Positions 16,313 to 25,708 of a stretch of DNA of 64,000 nucleotides are shown piece by piece. A model generated the notes under the pieces. That model ran no database searches, was not told the DNA's origin, and saw nothing but the letters and a program-made list of their open reading frames with translations. Where the stretch lies: NCBI RefSeq assembly GCF_018613695.1, contig NZ_JAGGPR010000003.1, positions 1 through 64,000 on the forward strand. The letters are read 5' to 3'. The stretch is from Arthrobacter sp. ISL-95. Lineage in GTDB: Bacteria; Actinomycetota; Actinomycetes; Actinomycetales; Micrococcaceae. Numbering within the stretch: position 1 is the stretch's first letter; each line of letters opens with the position of its first letter. The position numbers were made by a program, and so were the translations under genes.

Positions 16313-17767
16313 TCAGTCGCGTTTGAGGCTCCAGGTGGCGCCGTCCGCACCGTCTTCGACCACCACACCGGCGGCAGAGAGTGTGTCCCGGATAGCGTCG
16401 GAAGCAGCCCAGTCCTTGTTGGCCCTGGCCGCAGCACGGGCTTCCAGTTGAGCTTCGATCAGCACTTCCAGTGCCGCGTGCTCGCGTCCTTGGACAGCTT
16501 CCGGACGCTTCACCGAATCCAGGCCAAGCACTTCGGTCATCGACAGCACACTGTAGAGAGCGGTTTTCGCGGCTTCCACGTCACCGGAAGCCAACGCCGT
16601 GTTTCCTGCCCGCACTGTTTCGTGAAGCACGCCAAGCGCCTGAGGCACGTTGAGGTCGTCATCCATGGCCGCAATGAAAGCAGCGGGCATGTTGGCTTGC
16701 GGGGATACATCCGAGGCGCCCGTTCCCACCTTGGCGGATGCCTTATGAATGAAACCGTCAATGCGCTCGACGGCGGCAGCTGCCTCCTGCAGGGACGTGG
16801 GCCGGTAGTCCAAGATTGAACGGTAGTGGGCCTGGCCGAGGTAATAGCGGACTACGCGAGGCGACGCGAGCTGGAGCATTTCGGCCGGGCTCACCGTGTT
16901 GCCGATGGACTTGGACATCTTTTCGCCCTCGTAAGTGACCATGCCGTTGTGCATCCAGAAGTTGGCGAAATCGTCGCCGGCAGCCTGGGACTGGGCCATC
17001 TCGTTCTCGTGGTGCGGGAAGCGAAGGTCCAGTCCTCCACCGTGGATATCAAACCGCGGCCCAAGGTACTTGGTGACCATTGCAGAGCACTCCAGGTGCC
17101 ATCCGGGACGGCCTGCACCCCAGGGCGACTCCCATTTGGCGGTGACGGGCTCGCCGTCTTTGAAACCCTTCCACAGCGCGAAGTCGCGGGGATCGCGCTT
17201 GCCCCGAGGGTCGGCGTCGGGCGCTCCCTGCATGTCATCAATATTTTGCCGCGTCAGCGAGCCGTACTTGCTCCAGGAGCGGACGTCGAAGTAGACGTCG
17301 CCGGAATCGTCCAGCGCGGGGTAGGCATGTCCGCGGTCGATGAGGCGCTGAATCAGTGCGTGCATTTCCGGGATGTGGCCTGTGGCGCGGGGTTCGTAAG
17401 TGGGCCGTTGGACGCCGAGGGATTCGTAGGCGTTCTCGAATTCCTGCTCGTAGCGGTACGCCAGGGCCCACCATTCTTCGGCCTGGCGTGCCGAGGGATC
17501 CGCGTCCCAGTCCAGCCCGAAGGACTGCGCGGACTTGGCCAGGATCTTGTCGTCGATGTCCGTGACGTTGCGTACCACGGTGACCCGGAGGCCGCGGAAT
17601 TCGAGCCAACGCGTCAATTGGTCAAAGGCGATGGCCGACCTGACGTGGCCCACGTGCGGCATTCCTTGGACAGTGGCCCCGCAGTAGTACACGCTGGCCT
17701 TGCCGTCTTCGAGGGGAACGAAGTCGCGGACTTCGGCGGAGGCAGTGTCATAGAAGCGCAGGGTCAC
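16313..17767 (-). CDS. cysS: cysteinyl-tRNA synthetase
   Basis: A 484-residue class I synthetase that charges tRNA-Cys. The HIGH-type motif is [11 protein letters not shown] and the KMSKS motif is [34 protein letters not shown] and the zinc-site residues, including Cys in [10 protein letters not shown], are typical. Start is GTG at 17767 with GGAG close upstream. It lies 35 bases after a lipoprotein gene and continues into rlmB, so an ispD-ispF-lipoprotein-cysS-rlmB transcript is likely. Confidence 0.96.
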   Translation of the reverse strand: MTLRFYDTASAEVRDFVPLEDGKASVYYCGATVQGMPHVGHVRSAIAFDQLTRWLEFRGLRVTVVRNVTDIDDKILAKSAQSFGLDWDADPSARQAEEWWALAYRYEQEFENAYESLGVQRPTYEPRATGHIPEMHALIQRLIDRGHAYPALDDSGDVYFDVRSWSKYGSLTRQNIDDMQGAPDADPRGKRDPRDFALWKGFKDGEPVTAKWESPWGAGRPGWHLECSAMVTKYLGPRFDIHGGGLDLRFPHHENEMAQSQAAGDDFANFWMHNGMVTYEGEKMSKSIGNTVSPAEMLQLASPRVVRYYLGQAHYRSILDYRPTSLQEAAAAVERIDGFIHKASAKVGTGASDVSPQANMPAAFIAAMDDDLNVPQALGVLHETVRAGNTALASGDVEAAKTALYSVLSMTEVLGLDSVKRPEAVQGREHAALEVLIEAQLEARAAARANKDWAASDAIRDTLSAAGVVVEDGADGATWSLKRD

Positions 17768-17802
17768 CGCTCCAGATTAGCCGATGACGCGGCGTGACCT
17801 GC

Positions 17803-18156
17803 CTACTTGCAGTATTCGCCGATCTTGTTGAACTGCACCTTGAGCTTCTCCTGTTGGTCCTGGGTGGCTGCCCCGAGGGAGGATGCCGCCGCTTCGTCCA
17901 TGATTGCCGCCATCGCTTTGATGGGGTCCCCGATCTCCGGAGCCAGTTTTTCCGCGATCTGGTGATAGTGCTCGGCGATCTGTTTGGACTGCTGCTGCTG
18001 GTTGCCGTCGGGTTTGAAGGTGTCGTCGTTCAGGAACGCGCAGCTGGCTGTGACGTCCATGGTTTGAGTCCCTCCACAACCGCCCAGCAGGAGCGAGGCA
18101 GCCAGGCCTGCGGACAACACGGCGGCACGCACGACGCCGACGCTTGGCTTAGGCAT
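17803..18156 (-). CDS. small predicted lipoprotein
   Basis: The 117-residue product has a signal peptide ending in the lipobox LLLGGC, so it should be acylated and anchored outside the membrane. The mature part is short, Gln-rich around NQQQQSKQ, predicted helical, and has two further cysteines (SCAF and GEYC) that could form a disulfide. I do not recognise a family. ATG at 18156 overlaps the ispF stop (ATGCCTAA), which supports this start and coupling to ispF. Confidence 0.75.
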   Translation of the reverse strand: MPKPSVGVVRAAVLSAGLAASLLLGGCGGTQTMDVTASCAFLNDDTFKPDGNQQQQSKQIAEHYHQIAEKLAPEIGDPIKAMAAIMDEAAASSLGAATQDQQEKLKVQFNKIGEYCK

Positions 18157-18700
18157 GTGGCGCGCCTTTCGCAGGGCCAGACTCTGAAGCGGCCGCCTCA
18201 TGGGCGGACGCCGGATACACGAGGGCGGTGGCAACCGCGGAAATTCCTTCGCCCCGGCCGGTGAAACCCAGTCCGTCGCTGGTGGTTGCCGTGACGCTGA
18301 CCGGCGCGCCCGCGGCTTCGCTCAGGACCAGCTGGGATTCTTCCCGGCGAGGTCCGAACTTGGGACGGTTGGCCACGAACTGAACTGCGACGTTGCCGAT
18401 CTCGAACCCTGCCTCGCGCACGATGCGTGCCGCTTCCCCGAGTAACTTGACCCCGGAGGCGCCCGCGAACTCAGGGCGGTCCGTGCCGAAGTGGGTGCCC
18501 AAATCACCGATCCCGCAGGCGGAGAAGAGGGCGTCGGCCGCAGCGTGGGCTACGCAGTCGCCGTCGGAATGCCCCGAGAGCCCCTGCTCGCCCTCCCAGA
18601 ACAGCCCGCCCAACCACAGCGGCTGCGGATCATTTTCGGGAGCAAACGCATGGACATCTATGCCAACGCCGGTGCGGGGAAGGACCACGTTCCGTGTCAT
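18149..18700 (-). CDS. ispF: 2-C-methyl-D-erythritol 2,4-cyclodiphosphate synthase
   Basis: A 183-residue enzyme of the non-mevalonate isoprenoid pathway. It has [11 protein letters not shown] with the metal-binding Asp and His, [26 protein letters not shown], and the C-terminal [15 protein letters not shown] short Ala/Glu-rich tail follows. ATG at 18700 overlaps the ispD stop by one base (TGATG), so the two are translated together; an in-frame ATG 15 bases further upstream is less likely. Confidence 0.95.
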   Translation of the reverse strand: MTRNVVLPRTGVGIDVHAFAPENDPQPLWLGGLFWEGEQGLSGHSDGDCVAHAAADALFSACGIGDLGTHFGTDRPEFAGASGVKLLGEAARIVREAGFEIGNVAVQFVANRPKFGPRREESQLVLSEAAGAPVSVTATTSDGLGFTGRGEGISAVATALVYPASAHEAAASESGPAKGAPHA

Positions 18701-19482
18701 CAGCCTTCCACCCAACGAATTCCCAGCGGCCCCTCGAGCAGGCCCTCGGCAATGATGAGGTCCAACGGCGTGGTGATCTTCAGAGACTGGCTCGCGCCGC
18801 GGACGGCATGGACCGGAACGCCAAGGAGCTCCACCAACATGGCGTCGTCTGTGACAGCTGCTGACTGTTTGTCGTCGAAGAGCCCGGCAGCTTCGTGTGC
18901 CCTGCGCAGGACGGCCAGTTCAAAACCTTGCGGGGTTTGAACCGCCCGGAGCTGTTCGCGGGGAGCTGTGCCTGTGACAACTTCCGGGGCAATGGAGGAG
19001 TCTGCGCCGTTCGTTTCGGCAACGGTCTTGATGGTGTCTACTACCGGCATGGTGGGAATGACGGCCTTCGCTCCGGAGGCCAAGGCAGCGGATACGCGCT
19101 GGAAGACCCGCTCGGGCGTTAGGGCGCGCGCGGCGTCGTGGACCAGGACCAGTTCCATTCCGTCCTCCAAGGCAGCCATGGCGGCGCGGACCGAATCCGC
19201 GCGGGAGGAACCGCCGTCGACCACTGAAATTTCGGGGCCGCCGTCCACCAAGTCAATAGTGAACTCGGAGATGGACTCGCGCAGGGCGGTGTCCCCCTTG
19301 GGCACGGCGATGCAGATCTGGCGCGCAACATCCGAGGCAACCACACCACGCAGGGCATGCATCAGGATGGTTTCGCCGCCCAGCGGTACCTGGGCTTTGG
19401 GCATGCCGTAGCCGAGGCGTTCACCGGAACCGGCAGCAACCACGATCACGGCCGTAACGGCGCGCTTGGAAGGAATACTCAT
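18700..19482 (-). CDS. ispD: 2-C-methyl-D-erythritol 4-phosphate cytidylyltransferase
   Basis: About 260 residues; makes CDP-methylerythritol from CTP and MEP. The nucleotide-binding loop is [28 protein letters not shown] and [10 protein letters not shown] are the other IspD signatures, and [14 protein letters not shown] is present. ATG at 19482 gives MSIPSKR; an upstream ATG at 19509 would add nine residues. A terminator lies between carD and this gene, so ispD probably has its own promoter in the interval. Confidence 0.95.
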   Translation of the reverse strand: MSIPSKRAVTAVIVVAAGSGERLGYGMPKAQVPLGGETILMHALRGVVASDVARQICIAVPKGDTALRESISEFTIDLVDGGPEISVVDGGSSRADSVRAAMAALEDGMELVLVHDAARALTPERVFQRVSAALASGAKAVIPTMPVVDTIKTVAETNGADSSIAPEVVTGTAPREQLRAVQTPQGFELAVLRRAHEAAGLFDDKQSAAVTDDAMLVELLGVPVHAVRGASQSLKITTPLDLIIAEGLLEGPLGIRWVEG

Positions 19483-19560
19483 GCGCCCAAGGTTATGCGG
19501 AATGTGCATGGAATACCCACAAGCCGGGTAATTCCGCGATGCTGCAGCTAGCTTTGTGGC

Positions 19561-19600
19561 AAAAAGAAACCCGGCGGCGCTTTCGCACCACCGGGCTCAA
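19561..19600 (-). terminator. rho-independent terminator of carD
   Basis: On the minus strand an 11-bp stem starting CCCGGTGG closes on a GAAA loop and is followed by TTTCTTTTT. It begins shortly after the carD stop codon and separates carD from ispD. Confidence 0.85.
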
Positions 19601-19603
19601 TTC

Positions 19604-20086
19604 TTAGGAAGCCAAGACCTCGTCAAGAACGCTTGCAGCCTTCTCTTCATCCGTCTTCTCAGCCAGGGCCAGTTCTGAAATCAGAATCTGCCGCGCCTTG
19701 GCCAGCATCCGCTTCTCACCTGCGGAAAGGCCGCGATCGTGATCACGACGCCAAAGATCGCGAACGACCTCTGCCACCTTGATGACATCGCCTGAAGCAA
19801 GCTTCTCCAGGTTCGCCTTGTAACGACGTGACCAGTTGGTAGGCTCTTCAGTGAACTCGGCGCGGAGAACGTCAAATACGTGCTCCAAGCCTTCTTTGCC
19901 CACTACGTCCCGGACCCCAACAAGGTCAACATTCTCTGCTGGAACTTCTATGGTCAGATCACCCTGAGCCACCTTGAGCTTGAGATACATCTTCTCTTCG
20001 CCCTTGATGGTGCGCATCTTGATTTCCTCAATTTTTGCTGCACCGTGGTGAGGGTAAACTACTGTCTCGCCGACCTCAAAAACCAT
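19604..20086 (-). CDS. carD: CarD-family RNA polymerase-binding regulator
   Basis: The 160-residue protein has the N-terminal RNA polymerase-interacting domain ([20 protein letters not shown]) and the C-terminal helical DNA-binding domain with [16 protein letters not shown] and [16 protein letters not shown]. CarD stabilises open complexes at rRNA and many other promoters in actinobacteria. Length and sequence match the family closely. It is followed by a strong terminator, so it is probably monocistronic. Confidence 0.96.
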   Translation of the reverse strand: MVFEVGETVVYPHHGAAKIEEIKMRTIKGEEKMYLKLKVAQGDLTIEVPAENVDLVGVRDVVGKEGLEHVFDVLRAEFTEEPTNWSRRYKANLEKLASGDVIKVAEVVRDLWRRDHDRGLSAGEKRMLAKARQILISELALAEKTDEEKAASVLDEVLAS

Positions 20087-20185
20087 GTGGACTTTCCCCT
20101 TTCCCGCAGATTAGTCTATCACGATTAAGGCATACAACTGGCACCCGACAGGGCCTTCTACCGCGCCAATAAAGGGAATAAGGCC

Positions 20186-20278
20186 CTAAACGACTTCCTC
20201 CAAGGTCTTGACGTATTCGGCGAAAGATGCTTCCCGGAGGCTAAGTGCGAGCAAGATCTCCTCCGGCGATGGCGCCAC
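20186..20278 (-). CDS. possible 30-codon ORF upstream of carD
   Basis: A short frame starts at GTG 20278 with AAGG four bases upstream and ends at TAG. Its product, MAPSPEEILLALSLREASFA followed by ten residues, looks protein-like in composition. Its stop overlaps an 8-bp hairpin AGGGCCTT/AAGGCCCT. It ends 100 bases before carD on the same strand, so it could be a leader peptide or the worn end of an older gene. Evidence is compositional only. Confidence 0.25.
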   Translation of the reverse strand: MAPSPEEILLALSLREASFAEYVKTLEEVV

Positions 20279-20364
20279 ATAGCCTTCCCGAATCCTTATT
20301 TCCGCCAGTTTGCCGATAGGCTATGGCTGAAAAGTGTTCCAATGACTCTTGAGGAGTAGGTGTC

Positions 20365-20922
20365 GTGCGCAATACTGCGATGAACCCTGTCCAGCGCGGC
20401 AAGCTGGCAATTGCGGCGGCTGCAATCGGCGTCGGTCTTCTGTCCGTCACCGGCTGTGGATTCGTCAACGCCCAGCAGACTACCCACCAGTACTCGGCAT
20501 CGGACGGGATCAAAGCTGATCTCGGTCCCCTGCAGTTGCGTAACATCCTGATTGTTTCCTCGGGCGAGAAAGAGCCGGGCCGTGTTATCGGTGCCGTGTT
20601 CAACCAGTCCGGCAACGACGTCACCCTCACCGTGAGTGGCGCGAACGGTGCCCAGACCGAGATCCCGGTCAAGGCCAACTCGGAGACGTACCTGAACGAC
20701 ACCGCAGATGCCGCCATCCTCAGCACCGCGGGCGTCGTGCCGGGTGGCCTCACTCCTGTGACCATTCGCAGCGGATCCGACTCCGCCACCATCAACGTCC
20801 CGGTGGTGGACGGCACCTTGCCTGAGTACGCCAAGTACCTGCCCTCCACACCGACCCCGACGGCAACGCCAACGTCGACGTCCACGGCAACCACCTCAGA
20901 GGCTCCGGCCGCCGGCCACTAG
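20365..20922 (+). CDS. predicted lipoprotein of unknown function
   Basis: The 185-residue protein has a signal peptide with lipobox SVTGC, so it is a membrane-anchored exported protein. The mature domain (about 30-155) is a beta-rich fold with LQLRNILIVSSGEKEPGRVIGAVFNQSGN, which resembles the small copper/phosphate-locus lipoproteins of actinobacteria. The last 30 residues are a Thr/Ser/Pro-rich tail. GTG at 20365 follows GAGGAG by eight bases. A perfect terminator follows. Function not assigned. Confidence 0.82.
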   Translation: MRNTAMNPVQRGKLAIAAAAIGVGLLSVTGCGFVNAQQTTHQYSASDGIKADLGPLQLRNILIVSSGEKEPGRVIGAVFNQSGNDVTLTVSGANGAQTEIPVKANSETYLNDTADAAILSTAGVVPGGLTPVTIRSGSDSATINVPVVDGTLPEYAKYLPSTPTPTATPTSTSTATTSEAPAAGH

Positions 20923-20947
20923 CAGGCAGCAAGATGTAAGCGACACA

Positions 20948-20981
20948 AAGGAAGGGTCCCGCCGCGGCGGGACCCTTCCTT
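20948..20981. terminator. bidirectional terminator
   Basis: A perfect 16-bp palindrome AAGGAAGGGTCCCGCC with a two-base loop lies between the convergent lipoprotein and regX3 genes and can act in both directions. Confidence 0.9.
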
Positions 20982-21023
20982 ACTTATATAACCGTCTCTA
21001 TCATGACCCTTAGCTACAGACCT

Positions 21024-21704
21024 TTACGGCTCGAACTTGTAACCGAGGCCGCGCACTGTCACCAGGTATCGAGGTGCAGAGGGATCCGGCTCGATCTTGC
21101 TGCGAAGCCGCTTCACGTGGACATCCAGGGTCTTGGTGTCCCCCACGTAGTCCGAACCCCACACACGGTCGATCAATTGGCCGCGCGTTAAAACCCGGCC
21201 CGAGTTACGGAGCAGCATTTCCAGCAACTCGAACTCCTTGAGCGGCAGCGAGACCTGCTCGCCGTTGACGCTCACCACGTGGCGTTCGATGTCCATGCGC
21301 ACAGGACCGGCCTGCACCGTGGAGGTAATAAGTTCCTCCGGCTCGCCCTGCCGACGCAGCACCGCGCGGACGCGGGCCACGAGTTCGCGGGAGGAATAGG
21401 GCTTGGTGACGTAGTCATCGGCGCCGAGCTCCAGTCCAACAACCTTGTCGATTTCGGAGTCTTTGGCCGTCAGCATGATCACCGGGACGCTGGAGCGTTG
21501 CCGAAGTTGGCGGCACACTTCCGTCCCCGGAGTCCCCGGCAACTGCAGGTCCAAAAGGACGAGGTCGGCGCCGTTCCTGTCGAACTCCACCAAAGCGTCG
21601 CTGCCGTTATCCACTACCTCGACATCGAACCCTTCCTTGCCCAGGAGATAGGACAGGGGGTCGCTGAAGGACTCTTCGTCCTCCACTATCAAAATCCGGC
21701 TCAA
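21024..21704 (-). CDS. regX3: phosphate-responsive response regulator RegX3
   Basis: A 226-residue OmpR-type regulator. The receiver domain has the acidic pocket (VEDEE), the phospho-accepting Asp in LVLLDLQLPG, Thr in MLTAKD and Lys in YVTKPY. The C-terminal winged helix ends with VWGSDYVGDTKTLDVHVKRL and VTVRGLGYKFEP. Its start overlaps the senX3 stop by four bases (ATGA). Gene order with senX3 and the divergent phoU identifies it as RegX3 rather than another OmpR-type regulator. Confidence 0.93.
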   Translation of the reverse strand: MSRILIVEDEESFSDPLSYLLGKEGFDVEVVDNGSDALVEFDRNGADLVLLDLQLPGTPGTEVCRQLRQRSSVPVIMLTAKDSEIDKVVGLELGADDYVTKPYSSRELVARVRAVLRRQGEPEELITSTVQAGPVRMDIERHVVSVNGEQVSLPLKEFELLEMLLRNSGRVLTRGQLIDRVWGSDYVGDTKTLDVHVKRLRSKIEPDPSAPRYLVTVRGLGYKFEP

Positions 21705-22984
21705 GCGCTGGCTCCTTGCTCTTGGGCGCCATTGGCACCCCTTTGATGATTCACGCGATGGTGTTGTTGCCTTACGGGACGGGACTCGAGGACGGCGGCG
21801 GCCTGAAGTTCGGAAGGCGCAGCCGCCGCGGAAGGCGGCAGGCCGGCGTCGTCATCCTGGCCTTCCATCTCCGGCAGGCGGACAGTGAACGTTGAGCCTT
21901 GGCCGGGCTGGGACCACACGGTCACCTCACCGCCGTGGTTGGAGACCACGTGCTTGACGATGCTGAGACCCAAGCCCGTGCCGCCGGTATGCCGGGAACG
22001 TGCAGCGTCCACGCGGTAGAAGCGTTCGAACACCCGTTCCTGGTCCTCCGGCGTGAGGCCTTCGCCTTGGTCTGTGACGGAGATGGCGACCACGCCCTCC
22101 CGCGTCCGGACACCGACTCCCACCCGCGTGTTTTCCGGCGAGTAGCGGATGGCGTTGTCGATCAGGTTCCGCAGTGCGGTGACCAGGAGGTCGTGGTCAC
22201 CGAACACCAGCGACTCCGAGTGTCCGCCCACCACGATCTGGATGTTCTTGCTTTCTGCCGGCAGCTGGGATCGATCCACAGCTTCGGAGATGACGGTGTT
22301 GATATTCACCGGGAGACCCTGCTGGGCGACGTTGGCTCCCTGCAGGCGGGAAAGTTCAATGATGTCCTGGACCAAGGCTGCCAGTCGTCCGGATTCCTTG
22401 TGCATGCGCTTGGCGAACCGGCGCACTGCTTCTTCGTCATCGGGCGAGGCTTCGAGGGCTTCGGCCAGGAGCGAGATGGCACCCACGGGAGTCTTGAGCT
22501 CATGGGAGACGTTAGCCACGAAGTCGTTCCGGATCTCCTCGGTGCGGGTGATCTCGGTGCGGTCATCGGCCAGGAGCACGATGTATTCCCACCCGAGCAT
22601 GGCTGCCCGGACCTGGACCACAATGGTTCCTTTGCCCAGCGGACCACGCGGGAGTTCGTATTGCTCCTCGAGAATCACGCCGTCGCGGCGGACCTTGGCA
22701 GTCATGTCCAGGAGCTGTTTGTGGACCACTGTGTGGCCGCGCACCAGGCCGTACGCGTAGGCCGCAGGACTTGCGCGGACGACGCCGTCGATCGCGTCCA
22801 CCACCACAAAAGCACGCCCGACGACGGACAATACTTCCGCGGCACCCTCAGGAAGCAGGGGTTCGCTCACGTCCAGGTCCACGATGCTGCGCTGCCGCTC
22901 GCTGATTCTGAACGCGAGCATGCCAAAGACGCCCAACGACAGGCCTACCAGGCCAGCGACGACACCTATGAGCAATGGATCCAC
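21701..22984 (-). CDS. senX3: sensor histidine kinase SenX3
   Basis: The 427-residue kinase has one clear N-terminal membrane segment (about 4-26), a PAS-like region (55-150), a dimerisation domain with the phospho-accepting His in FVANVSHELKTPVGAIS, and an ATPase domain with N box NLIDNAIRYS, DQGEGL and GGTGLGLSIVKH. The C-terminal 60 residues are low complexity. GTG at 22984. It senses phosphate status through the Pst/PhoU system and phosphorylates RegX3. Confidence 0.93.
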   Translation of the reverse strand: MDPLLIGVVAGLVGLSLGVFGMLAFRISERQRSIVDLDVSEPLLPEGAAEVLSVVGRAFVVVDAIDGVVRASPAAYAYGLVRGHTVVHKQLLDMTAKVRRDGVILEEQYELPRGPLGKGTIVVQVRAAMLGWEYIVLLADDRTEITRTEEIRNDFVANVSHELKTPVGAISLLAEALEASPDDEEAVRRFAKRMHKESGRLAALVQDIIELSRLQGANVAQQGLPVNINTVISEAVDRSQLPAESKNIQIVVGGHSESLVFGDHDLLVTALRNLIDNAIRYSPENTRVGVGVRTREGVVAISVTDQGEGLTPEDQERVFERFYRVDAARSRHTGGTGLGLSIVKHVVSNHGGEVTVWSQPGQGSTFTVRLPEMEGQDDDAGLPPSAAAAPSELQAAAVLESRPVRQQHHRVNHQRGANGAQEQGASA

Positions 22985-23043
22985 GTGTCCAGCTTATGCT
23001 GTGGAAACACGGCCAAGCAGTGATCCGGCCCCAAACGCGGACG

Positions 23044-23087
23044 GTTCAACTAACGTTCATCTAAAGGTGCCGAACCGTTCACTGGCC
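23044..23087. promoter_or_regulatory. PHO box between senX3 and phoU
   Basis: Eleven-base units follow head to tail: GTTCAACTAAC (23044), GTTCATCTAAA (23055), a diverged unit at 23066, and GTTCACTGGCC (23077). This is the direct-repeat pattern bound by RegX3/PhoP regulators in actinobacteria. It sits in the divergent region between senX3-regX3 and phoU and probably controls both. Confidence 0.8.
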
Positions 23088-23174
23088 CCTGACACAGTTA
23101 CTGGTTGGACTGTCAATGGTTTTGAAATCCGCCGCCCGGCATGGGAACAGGATTTCCAAGGAAAGGACGCCTTA

Positions 23175-23828
23175 GTGCGCAAGGTTTTTCAGGAGGAGCT
23201 CACCCAGGTAGGTGACGACCTCATCGAGATCTCCAAGCTGGTTCACGAAGCAATCACGAAGGCTACTACTTCCTTTGAAGGCGCAGACGTGGATCTTGCC
23301 CAGGACGTCATCGCGGCAGACGCCCGAATCGACTTCCTGCAGAACAGCCTCGACGAGCGTGCCATCGACATCCTTGCCCTGCAGGGCCCCGTGGCGAGCG
23401 ATCTCCGCATGATTGTGGGTTCGTTGCGCATGAGTGCATCGCTGGAACGCATGGGCGACCTCGCCCGCCACGTTGCCCAGCTGGCTCGCCTGCGCTACCC
23501 GGCCACAGTTATCCCCGCATCGCTGACCCAGACCTTCAAGGCCATGGCCCAGCACGACATCGAAATCACCGCGAAGGTCATTGAACTCTTGGAGACCCGC
23601 GACCTTGAGGTGGCCCGGGACATCCTCAAAATCAACATCGCCGTAGACGACCTGCACCTCAGCGTCTTCAAGGCGATCGCCGCTCCCGAATGGAGCGAAA
23701 GCCCTTCCACCACTGTGGACGTAGCCCTGGCCAGCCGCTACTTCGAGCGCTTCGCTGATCACGGCGTCTCGGTTGCCCGCAAGGTCACCTACCTGGTGAC
23801 GGGCGAATGGCAGCCTGAAGGCTTCTAG
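23175..23828 (+). CDS. phoU: phosphate signalling protein PhoU
   Basis: The 217-residue all-helical protein carries two PhoU repeats. Typical blocks are FQEELTQVGDDLIEI, LAQDVIAADARID, LRMIVGSLRMSASLERMGDLA and YFERFADHGVSVARKV. It links the Pst transporter to the SenX3 kinase and keeps the phosphate regulon off when phosphate is plentiful. GTG at 23175 follows AAGGA by seven bases. It lies downstream of the PHO box. Confidence 0.94.
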   Translation: MRKVFQEELTQVGDDLIEISKLVHEAITKATTSFEGADVDLAQDVIAADARIDFLQNSLDERAIDILALQGPVASDLRMIVGSLRMSASLERMGDLARHVAQLARLRYPATVIPASLTQTFKAMAQHDIEITAKVIELLETRDLEVARDILKINIAVDDLHLSVFKAIAAPEWSESPSTTVDVALASRYFERFADHGVSVARKVTYLVTGEWQPEGF

Positions 23829-23840
23829 CCCTACAGCATT

Positions 23841-23880
23841 AACGACGGCGGCCGGTCACCCAAGGTGACCGGCCATCGTT
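23841..23880 (+). terminator. phoU terminator
   Basis: An 11-bp perfect stem GGCCGGTCACC/GGTGACCGGCC with loop CAA (23850-23874), partly extended by AACGA/TCGTT, follows the phoU stop by about 20 bases. Confidence 0.75.
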
Positions 23881-23911
23881 GTTAAACCTGCTCCGTAGCT
23901 GGTGCCGCGGG

Positions 23912-23947
23912 CGAACTGCGTCTAAGGGAGGAACGACCGAGCAGTCG
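23912..23947. repeat. dispersed structured element, copy 2
   Basis: CGAACTGC and GCAGTCG form the stem around the same loop seen at 15113-15145 (GTCTAAG, GAGGAACGA, CGAGCA). The stem sequence differs but pairing is kept, and the inner flanking pair has swapped from C-G to G-C. It lies 21 bases past the gpmA stop in a convergent intergenic region. Confidence 0.6.
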
Positions 23948-23967
23948 CCGCGGCAGCAGCGGAGGAA

Positions 23968-24714
23968 TTATTTCTTGCCCTGGTTGGCCACCGCGAGGAT
24001 GGCCTGGGCTGCGGCGTCGGGATCCAGGTACGTTCCGCCGGGGTTGATCGGCTGGAAGTCCTCGTCCAGTTCGTACACCAGCGGGATGCCCGTGGGGATG
24101 TTGAGCCCGGCAATGGCGTCGTCGCTGATGCCGTCCAGGTGCTTCACGAGCGCGCGCAGTGAGTTGCCGTGGGCAGTGACCAGAACGGTCTTGCCGGCCT
24201 TGAGGTCTTCCTTGATGTCCGATTCCCAGTAAGGGAGCAAACGGACCAGGACGTCCTTGAGGCACTCGGTGCGCGGGAGTGCGTCGCCAAGATCCTGGTA
24301 GCGGACGTCGTGTGCCTGGGAGAACTCGCTGTCGTCGGACAGGGGCGGCGGCGGGGTGTCGTAGCTGCGGCGCCATTCCATGAACTGCTCTTCGCCGTAC
24401 TCGGCCAGGGTCTGGGCCTTGTCCTTGCCCTGCAGCGCGCCATAGTGGCGTTCGTTGAGGCGCCAATCGCGCTTGACCGGGATCCAGCCGCGTTCGGCCT
24501 TGTCCAGTGCCATGTTGGCGGTGTTGATGGCGCGCTTCAGGAGCGAGGTGTAAAGGACGTCCGGGAGGATGTCATTCTCAACCAGGAGCTCTCCACCGCG
24601 CACTGCTTCTTGGCGGCCTTGATCGTTCAGGTCAACGTCCACCCAACCGGTGAACAGGTTCTTGGCGTTCCATTCGCTGTGGCCATGGCGCAGCAGAATC
24701 AGCTTGTAAGTCAT
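23968..24714 (-). CDS. gpmA: 2,3-bisphosphoglycerate-dependent phosphoglycerate mutase
   Basis: A 248-residue glycolytic enzyme that interconverts 3- and 2-phosphoglycerate. The catalytic phosphohistidine is in [32 protein letters not shown] and [15 protein letters not shown] with the second His are present. ATG at 24714 has AGG nine bases upstream; the in-frame ATG at 24723 abuts the same AGG and is unlikely. Length matches the family. Confidence 0.96.
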   Translation of the reverse strand: MTYKLILLRHGHSEWNAKNLFTGWVDVDLNDQGRQEAVRGGELLVENDILPDVLYTSLLKRAINTANMALDKAERGWIPVKRDWRLNERHYGALQGKDKAQTLAEYGEEQFMEWRRSYDTPPPPLSDDSEFSQAHDVRYQDLGDALPRTECLKDVLVRLLPYWESDIKEDLKAGKTVLVTAHGNSLRALVKHLDGISDDAIAGLNIPTGIPLVYELDEDFQPINPGGTYLDPDAAAQAILAVANQGKK

Positions 24715-24871
24715 GGTTTTCATCCTAGCTGAGCAGTTACGTGCCCTGCCCGGCGTTACGAAGAGCAACAGTATCCTGCACCAGTTCCCGCTCGGCGCAC
24801 CGGAGGTCGCGGAGGCGAATGGCGGAAAGGGGTGCGCCACAATCCGCGTAGTGCACGCGCGCAGCGATAAA

Positions 24872-25702
24872 GTGGTGGCCGTGGTGCAAAAAGCGAAACG
24901 GGTGGGCTCTCCCCGGAGTCGGGGCGGGAAGCCCGTTGGCAACATCACCCGTGGCACCACGACTCCCAACCGGATGCGCCGCCTGGACCGCTGGCTTGCC
25001 GGGCCGCAGTCGTGGCGGCTGCGCGCCGCCGTCGACCCCCTTGTGGTGGACCTGGGCTATGGCGCCTCGCCGACCACCGCGGTGGAGCTTTTCGAACGTT
25101 TGCAGGCGGTGCGGCAGGATGTCCGGGTCTGCGGGATAGAGATTGAACCGGAGCGCGTTCGGACGGCAAAAACCTTGGAACGTCCCGGGCTCAGCTTTCA
25201 CGTAGGCGGTTTCGAAGTCCCTGTGCCCGGTAACCCGGTCATAGTGCGGGCGTTCAATGTCCTGCGCCAATATGAGGAAGCTGACGTGGCCGGGATTTGG
25301 CGGCTGGTGCAGTCACGGTTGGCGCCCGGCGGGCTGTTCATTGATGGTACCTGCGACGAAATCGGACGGCGCGTCACGTGGGTCGCCTTGGATGCAGAGC
25401 GCCCCTTGAGCCTCAGTTTCTCCGTGCGGTTCGGCAGTTTTGATGTGCCATCCGAGGTGGCGGAGCGGCTGCCCAAGGCGCTGATTCACCGGAATATCCC
25501 GGGTGAGCCAATCCACGCCTTCTTGCAGGCTATGGATAAGGCGTGGCTGGAAGCGGCGCCCCTGGGATCGTTCGGAAACCGGCAACGCTGGACGGGCATG
25601 TGCCGTTCACTGCGCGACGCCGGATGGCCGCTTCAGGATGGTCCGGCGAGGTGGCGCTTGGGTGAAGTGACGGTGGCGTGGGACGCCGTGGCGCCCCTTT
25701 AG
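24872..25702 (+). CDS. class I SAM-dependent methyltransferase
   Basis: The product (about 276 residues) has a Rossmann fold starting with motif [17 protein letters not shown], an acidic strand-2 end in [11 protein letters not shown], and [16 protein letters not shown] after strand 5. The substrate is unknown. Four in-frame GTG codons lie at 24872-24886, none with a strong ribosome binding site, and ATG at 24974 is a later alternative, so the N-terminus is uncertain. It is divergent from gpmA and convergent with the DUF2516 gene. Confidence 0.8.
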   Translation: MVAVVQKAKRVGSPRSRGGKPVGNITRGTTTPNRMRRLDRWLAGPQSWRLRAAVDPLVVDLGYGASPTTAVELFERLQAVRQDVRVCGIEIEPERVRTAKTLERPGLSFHVGGFEVPVPGNPVIVRAFNVLRQYEEADVAGIWRLVQSRLAPGGLFIDGTCDEIGRRVTWVALDAERPLSLSFSVRFGSFDVPSEVAERLPKALIHRNIPGEPIHAFLQAMDKAWLEAAPLGSFGNRQRWTGMCRSLRDAGWPLQDGPARWRLGEVTVAWDAVAPL

Positions 25703-25708
25703 CTGCGC

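Noticed and set aside
20241..20894. 217-codon frame antisense to the lipoprotein gene at 20365
   Set aside because: The forward frame has a ribosome binding site and lipobox; the reverse frame lacks both.
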